Positions 7,301 to 9,282 of a DNA stretch of 9,282 bases are shown here, piece by piece. The notes beneath the pieces were generated by a model. The model was given only the letters and a program-made list of their open reading frames with translations, was not told where the DNA came from and did no database searches. This stretch comes from an uncultured Acinetobacter sp. GTDB lineage: Bacteria; Pseudomonadota; Gammaproteobacteria; Pseudomonadales; Moraxellaceae. Numbering within the stretch: the stretch's first letter is position 1; each line of letters starts with the position of its first letter. The stretch lies in NCBI RefSeq assembly GCF_943914805.1, contig NZ_CALUDM010000132.1:1-9282 (forward strand), in the 5' to 3' direction. Position numbers and translations under genes: made by a program.

Positions 7301-8082
7301 ATACTCGTATTGATGAAACCATTCAAACTACAATTGAACATGCCGAAGTTGGAAATTTATACATTAACCGTAACATCGTGGGCGCTGTTGTCGGTGTGCA
7401 ACCCTTTGGTGGTGAAGGTTTATCAGGTACTGGCCCTAAAGCAGGCGGTCCGATTTATTTGTATAAATTGTTGCAACACAGCGAATTACCAAAAAAACCA
7501 TTTGGTACTTTAAAAAATATTGCTGAACAATTAGGGCTTAAAGCTCCTGAAATGCACAGTCAGTTTAAAACTTGGGTTGCACAAAACTACCCACAACATA
7601 TATTGCAATATTATCAATCACCTATTGCTCTGTATGAGCTTCCTGGTCCAACAGGTGAATTGAATCAATATCAAGTGGTTGCAAGATCGCATGTATTGGC
7701 GATTTCGAATGATGAATATGGATTATTGAATCAATTCAATGCAATTTTAGCAGTCGGTGCCAAGGTCTGTATTTTGAATGATCACACACTAGCGCTAAAA
7801 ATGATTCAAAGCATGCCAAAAGCACTCCAGCAACAATTCACTATGACCAATGATTTAAAATCAGGTGAGTTTGATGCGGTGATTCATCAGGATTCTTCGA
7901 AAAACTTAATGCGACTACAAAGTATTCTTGCACAACGACAAGGTGCAATTATCGGTATTACACATCTCAATGATCCAAGTGAATTTATTCCGCTTGAACA
8001 TTTAGTGATTGAACGTGCGATTAGCATTAATACCGCAGCCGCAGGCGGTAATGCCAGTTTAATGACTTTAGATAATGTCTGA
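4321..8082 (+). CDS. putA: Bifunctional proline dehydrogenase / L-glutamate gamma-semialdehyde (P5C) dehydrogenase
   Basis: PutA oxidises proline to glutamate in two steps with substrate channelling: an FAD-dependent proline dehydrogenase passing electrons to quinone at the membrane, then an NAD-dependent aldehyde dehydrogenase. The 1253 residues align in memory with E. coli PutA (1320) except that the first 60 or so residues, the ribbon-helix-helix DNA-binding domain, are absent. The proline dehydrogenase barrel spans about 200-510, with Lys267 (ISIKLSALHPRY), Asp308, Tyr479 and Arg494-Arg495 (YLVRRLLENG). The aldehyde dehydrogenase spans about 600-1055, with SPWNFP (719-724), Lys745, Glu826 (ETGG) and catalytic Cys860 (SAGQRCSAL). 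A C-terminal ALDH-like domain ends in NTAAAGGNASLMTL (1237-1250), the conserved tail of long PutA proteins. The start is supported by AGGA seven bases upstream. No frameshift or missing catalytic residue is seen. Expression is probably activated by the divergent Lrp-type protein. Confidence 0.96.
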   Translation: MSSIESFPHTDYAPASLDYITEFKDKNDHEVAINTAWRRSEPECVEHLLEQTQIDQELNQKIYDIAFNLAHSLRDRKSSSGKAGIVQGLLQEFSLSSQEGIALMCLAEALLRIPDSATRDLLIRDKINQGNWKDHLGQSNLMFVNAAAWGLMLTGKLMETPKQTSLSSILTSLLARTGKGIIRKAVDVAMRMMGEQFVTGETIEEALDHAKVLEDKGFRYSYDMLGEAALTEHDADRYFEDYTQAIHAIGKASEGKDVYSGPGISIKLSALHPRYQRSQIERVHQELYPRILNLALLAKTYDIGLNIDAEETERLELSLELLERLCFEPQLDGWKGIGFVIQAYQKRCFYLVDYIIDLAKRSNKRLMIRLVKGAYWDSEIKKAQIDGMSDYPVFTRKVHTDLSYIACAKKLLAAPENIYPQFATHNAQTLATIYELADPSNYHAGQYEFQCLHGMGEPLYEQVVGKKSDNKLGVPCRIYAPVGNHETLLAYLVRRLLENGANTSFVNRIADKNIKIEDLIENPTQEILATAQKEHAVGLKHPAIPLPQDLYQGIRQNSQGIDLANDSELSQLNQVVQQYSQYQWNSYSLVDNLDLQDLSEQNSQEIRNPSNHDDLVGYVIEAETAQVDLALNNAHQAFENWKNTAKDFRANALLKAADIMESRMQELMVLLCRESGKTYSNGIAEVREAVDFLRYYASQVQHISEDAQLKPLGTILCISPWNFPLAIFTGQVAAALVAGNTVIAKPAEQTPLIAAQAIQILWEAGIPQAVVQLLPGRGETVGAQLSQDERIQGIMFTGSTEVAKILQKTLAQRISPSGQAIPLIAETGGQNAMIVDSSALTEQVVIDAVNSAFDSAGQRCSALRILCVQEDNAATLIKMLKGAMQQLKMGNPVALKTDIGPVIDFEAQQNIEKHIENMRSKGYPVHQLAENIPSSDLNQGTFIVPTLIELPNLNDLQREVFGPVLHIITYKYGELKQLLNQINNKGYGLTMGLHTRIDETIQTTIEHAEVGNLYINRNIVGAVVGVQPFGGEGLSGTGPKAGGPIYLYKLLQHSELPKKPFGTLKNIAEQLGLKAPEMHSQFKTWVAQNYPQHILQYYQSPIALYELPGPTGELNQYQVVARSHVLAISNDEYGLLNQFNAILAVGAKVCILNDHTLALKMIQSMPKALQQQFTMTNDLKSGEFDAVIHQDSSKNLMRLQSILAQRQGAIIGITHLNDPSEFIPLEHLVIERAISINTAAAGGNASLMTLDNV

Positions 8083-8107
8083 TTTTTAGTTAATTGATTG
8101 AGAAGAA

Positions 8108-8132
8108 ATTCATTTAAAGTATTGAAATGAAT
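8108..8132 (+). repeat. AT-rich inverted repeat between putA and its terminator
   Basis: Perfect 8-bp arms ATTCATTT and AAATGAAT are separated by nine bases. The repeat lies in the 3' untranslated part of the putA transcript, 26 bases after the stop codon and just ahead of the terminator hairpin. It has no T run of its own, so it is not a terminator. It may shield the mRNA end or may be chance. Confidence 0.45.
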
Positions 8133-8146
8133 CTTAAATAAGCAAG

Positions 8147-8178
8147 ACCAAGTCAATCACCATTGGCTTGGTTTTTTT
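8147..8178 (+). terminator. Strong intrinsic terminator of putA
   Basis: An 11-bp stem, ACCAAGTCAAT paired with ATTGGCTTGGT, with a single G-U pair and a CACC loop, leads straight into seven T residues (8172-8178). It lies about 65 bases after the putA stop. On the minus strand the stem is followed by CTTGCTTATTT, a poor T run, so it would stop readthrough from the convergent tetR-type gene only weakly. Confidence 0.92.
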
Positions 8179-8209
8179 AATTTATATCGATGATACATAA
8201 ATTATGTTC

Positions 8210-8767
8210 TTATTCTTTTGGATAAGTTCTTAGAAGCAATTCTTGTTTTATTGTCTCATAATCCTCTTGCGGTTCTGGTATTAAACCTTCAATAAACCAT
8301 GCACCATCTGCTGCATAGCGTAAAATTTTCAAATCAAAGGATTGATCTGTTTCAGCATGCTGAGCCAAACGGCGGTCTAACCATTGATACCACATTTCGC
8401 TAAAGGATTTATCAGTCATCACTGTCATACATAAAGCACCCCATGCGGAATTTAAACCTACACTGGAGCTTAACGTCACTTCAATATACGCTCTGGTGAA
8501 GCAACCATAGACGATCTGATCATTTTCAATTTTAGTGCTCACTTCCCTATCTAGTTGACAAATTAACTCTTCAAGCATGGCCTTAACCAAAATTTGCTTA
8601 TTGGCAAAATGATGAAATACACCACCTTTGGTGATTCCAGCCATGGTTGCCACACTTTGGATCGACATGCCTTGCACACCATTTTCGGCTGCAAGCTGAA
8701 TCGCACTGTCTAAAATTAATTGCTTGATGCGTTCCGGGTCTTTTTTACGTTGATGTGGATTTTCCAT
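8210..8767 (-). CDS. TetR/AcrR-family transcriptional repressor, probable regulator of the SMR exporter
   Basis: The predicted 185-residue protein has a typical TetR N-terminal DNA-binding domain: helix 1 around LILDSAIQLAAENG (17-30), then the helix-turn-helix MSIQSVATMAGITKGGVFHHFANKQ (34-58), in which GVFHHF.NK is the family hallmark. The rest is an all-helical ligand-binding and dimerisation domain whose inducer cannot be read from sequence. The ATG at 8767 is preferred because GGGAG stands eight bases upstream; an upstream in-frame ATG at 8797, adding ten residues, has no ribosome binding site. It follows the SMR gene in the same orientation after 52 bases, and the operon promoter carries a TetR-type palindrome, so it probably represses its own operon and is released by an exporter substrate. 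That regulatory role is inference. Confidence 0.9.
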   Translation of the reverse strand: MENPHQRKKDPERIKQLILDSAIQLAAENGVQGMSIQSVATMAGITKGGVFHHFANKQILVKAMLEELICQLDREVSTKIENDQIVYGCFTRAYIEVTLSSSVGLNSAWGALCMTVMTDKSFSEMWYQWLDRRLAQHAETDQSFDLKILRYAADGAWFIEGLIPEPQEDYETIKQELLLRTYPKE

Positions 8768-8819
8768 ATTGCCATCTCCCGTCAATTCTATTTTCATCTA
8801 AACTGCTGGGCTGTTCGTT

Positions 8820-9164
8820 TTAATGACCCGTTGAAGCTGAAAATAAATTAATGACCACAACACCCGATATAATTAAACCAATTCCAATCATTGCAGCAGC
8901 ATCAAGACTTTGCTTAAACACAAAATAGCCAATAATCGCAGTTAAAATAATCCCCACACCTGCCCAGATTGCATAAGCGATACCTAAAGGAATCACCTTA
9001 ATGACTTGTGACAATAGATAGAAAGCCAAACTAAACAATACGATGACAGCCAAAGATGGCCATAATTTAGTAAAGCCTTCTGATTTGACTAAAAATGTCG
9101 AACCTGTCACTTCTGAAATGATTGCAAAGCCCAATAAAATATATGCGAATAATAAAGAATTCAT
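8820..9164 (-). CDS. Small multidrug resistance (SMR) family exporter, EmrE/QacE-like
   Basis: This 114-residue inner-membrane protein has four hydrophobic helices (about 4-22, 34-52, 57-79 and 87-106), the size and topology of the SMR family, whose dual-topology dimers exchange protons for cationic drugs such as quaternary ammonium compounds. The essential proton- and substrate-binding glutamate is present as Glu18 in helix 1 (EVTGSTFL, EmrE Glu14). The signature IPLGIAYAIWAGVGI carries Tyr64 and Trp67, matching EmrE Tyr60 and Trp63. EmrE Tyr40 is replaced by Phe44 and Trp45 by Tyr49, which may shift specificity. It differs from the Acinetobacter AbeS sequence as I recall it. The ATG at 9164 is chosen over an in-frame GTG at 9170 because GAG lies eight bases upstream of the ATG. 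It is the first gene of an operon with the TetR-type repressor. Confidence 0.92.
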   Translation of the reverse strand: MNSLLFAYILLGFAIISEVTGSTFLVKSEGFTKLWPSLAVIVLFSLAFYLLSQVIKVIPLGIAYAIWAGVGIILTAIIGYFVFKQSLDAAAMIGIGLIISGVVVINLFSASTGH

Positions 9165-9177
9165 TTTCACAACTCAA

Positions 9178-9201
9178 AACATACCGATTGGTTGGTATGT
9201 T
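9178..9201. promoter_or_regulatory. TetR-type operator of the SMR-tetR operon
   Basis: Perfect 8-bp inverted arms AACATACC (9178-9185) and GGTATGTT (9194-9201) are separated by eight bases. Arm length, spacing and the ATACC/GGTAT half-sites are typical of TetR-family operators. It overlaps the candidate -10 and start point of the operon and ends 14 bases before the SMR start codon, the right place for simple repression by the TetR-type protein encoded downstream. Confidence 0.82.
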
Positions 9202-9225
9202 AATTGAATGGACAAGGAAAACCAA
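9197..9225 (-). promoter_or_regulatory. Candidate promoter of the SMR-tetR operon
   Basis: On the minus strand TTGGTT (9220-9225) and TAACAT (9197-9202) are separated by exactly 17 bases and match the sigma-70 consensus at four of six positions each. The -10 overlaps one arm of the palindrome, so a bound repressor would exclude RNA polymerase. Confidence 0.55.
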
Positions 9226-9282
9226 ACTTTAAATAGAGTTTATTTTGCTAAAAACGTCAATAAATAGTAAATGCTCATAATT

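Noticed and set aside
4731..7513. Many short open frames on both strands inside putA.
   Set aside because: All are shadows of the continuous 1253-codon putA frame, whose motifs are intact throughout.
9226..9282. ATG at 9271 with a few open codons to the window end, as a possible next gene on the plus strand.
   Set aside because: Only four codons are visible and there is no ribosome binding site, so a gene start cannot be supported.
1..9282. Insertion sequence, prophage, CRISPR, tRNA or riboswitch content.
   Set aside because: No transposase, terminal repeats with target duplication, spaced direct repeats, tRNA cloverleaf or structured leader was seen by eye; weak or degenerate elements could be missed without a profile search.

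Overview
This window looks like an ordinary chromosomal segment of a low-GC gammaproteobacterium, most probably an Acinetobacter. The basis is the AT-rich composition, the close match of every protein to families as I know them in that genus, and the arrangement aspA / putP / Lrp-type regulator / putA. The assignment comes from recall of protein sequence, not from a search.

Layout, left to right. (1) At 1-118, minus strand, is the first 39 codons of a VgrG-type spike protein of a type VI secretion system, cut by the window edge. (2) At 266-1729, minus strand, is aspartate ammonia-lyase (aspA), followed by a clear intrinsic terminator. (3) The 1730-2082 gap is a divergent control region with two dyad-symmetric elements. 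(4) At 2089-3588, plus strand, is the sodium/proline symporter putP, ending at a hairpin terminator shared with the convergent neighbour. (5) At 3711-4199, minus strand, is an Lrp/AsnC-family regulator, divergent from (6) putA at 4321-8082, plus strand, a 1253-residue bifunctional proline catabolic flavoenzyme without the N-terminal DNA-binding domain of enteric PutA. A strong terminator follows. (7) On the minus strand at 8210-9164 is a two-gene operon: a small multidrug resistance (SMR) exporter followed by a TetR-family repressor, with a perfect 8-bp-armed operator over the promoter. The last 80 bases or so hold no gene I can support.

How the genes work together. PutP imports proline with sodium. 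PutA oxidises it to glutamate at the membrane. The divergent Lrp-type protein is the likely proline-responsive activator, filling the regulatory role that PutA plays itself in enteric bacteria. AspA can deaminate aspartate to fumarate, so after transamination of glutamate with oxaloacetate the cluster could feed proline carbon and nitrogen into the TCA cycle and the ammonia pool; this coupling is inference. The SMR/TetR pair is an independent, self-regulated efflux module, and the vgrG fragment belongs to a different locus beyond the left edge.

I see no tRNA, rRNA, CRISPR array, insertion sequence or clear sign of a wholly new system. The best leads are regulatory: the two dyads between aspA and putP, the separation of regulator from enzyme in the put locus, and the SMR-TetR operator.
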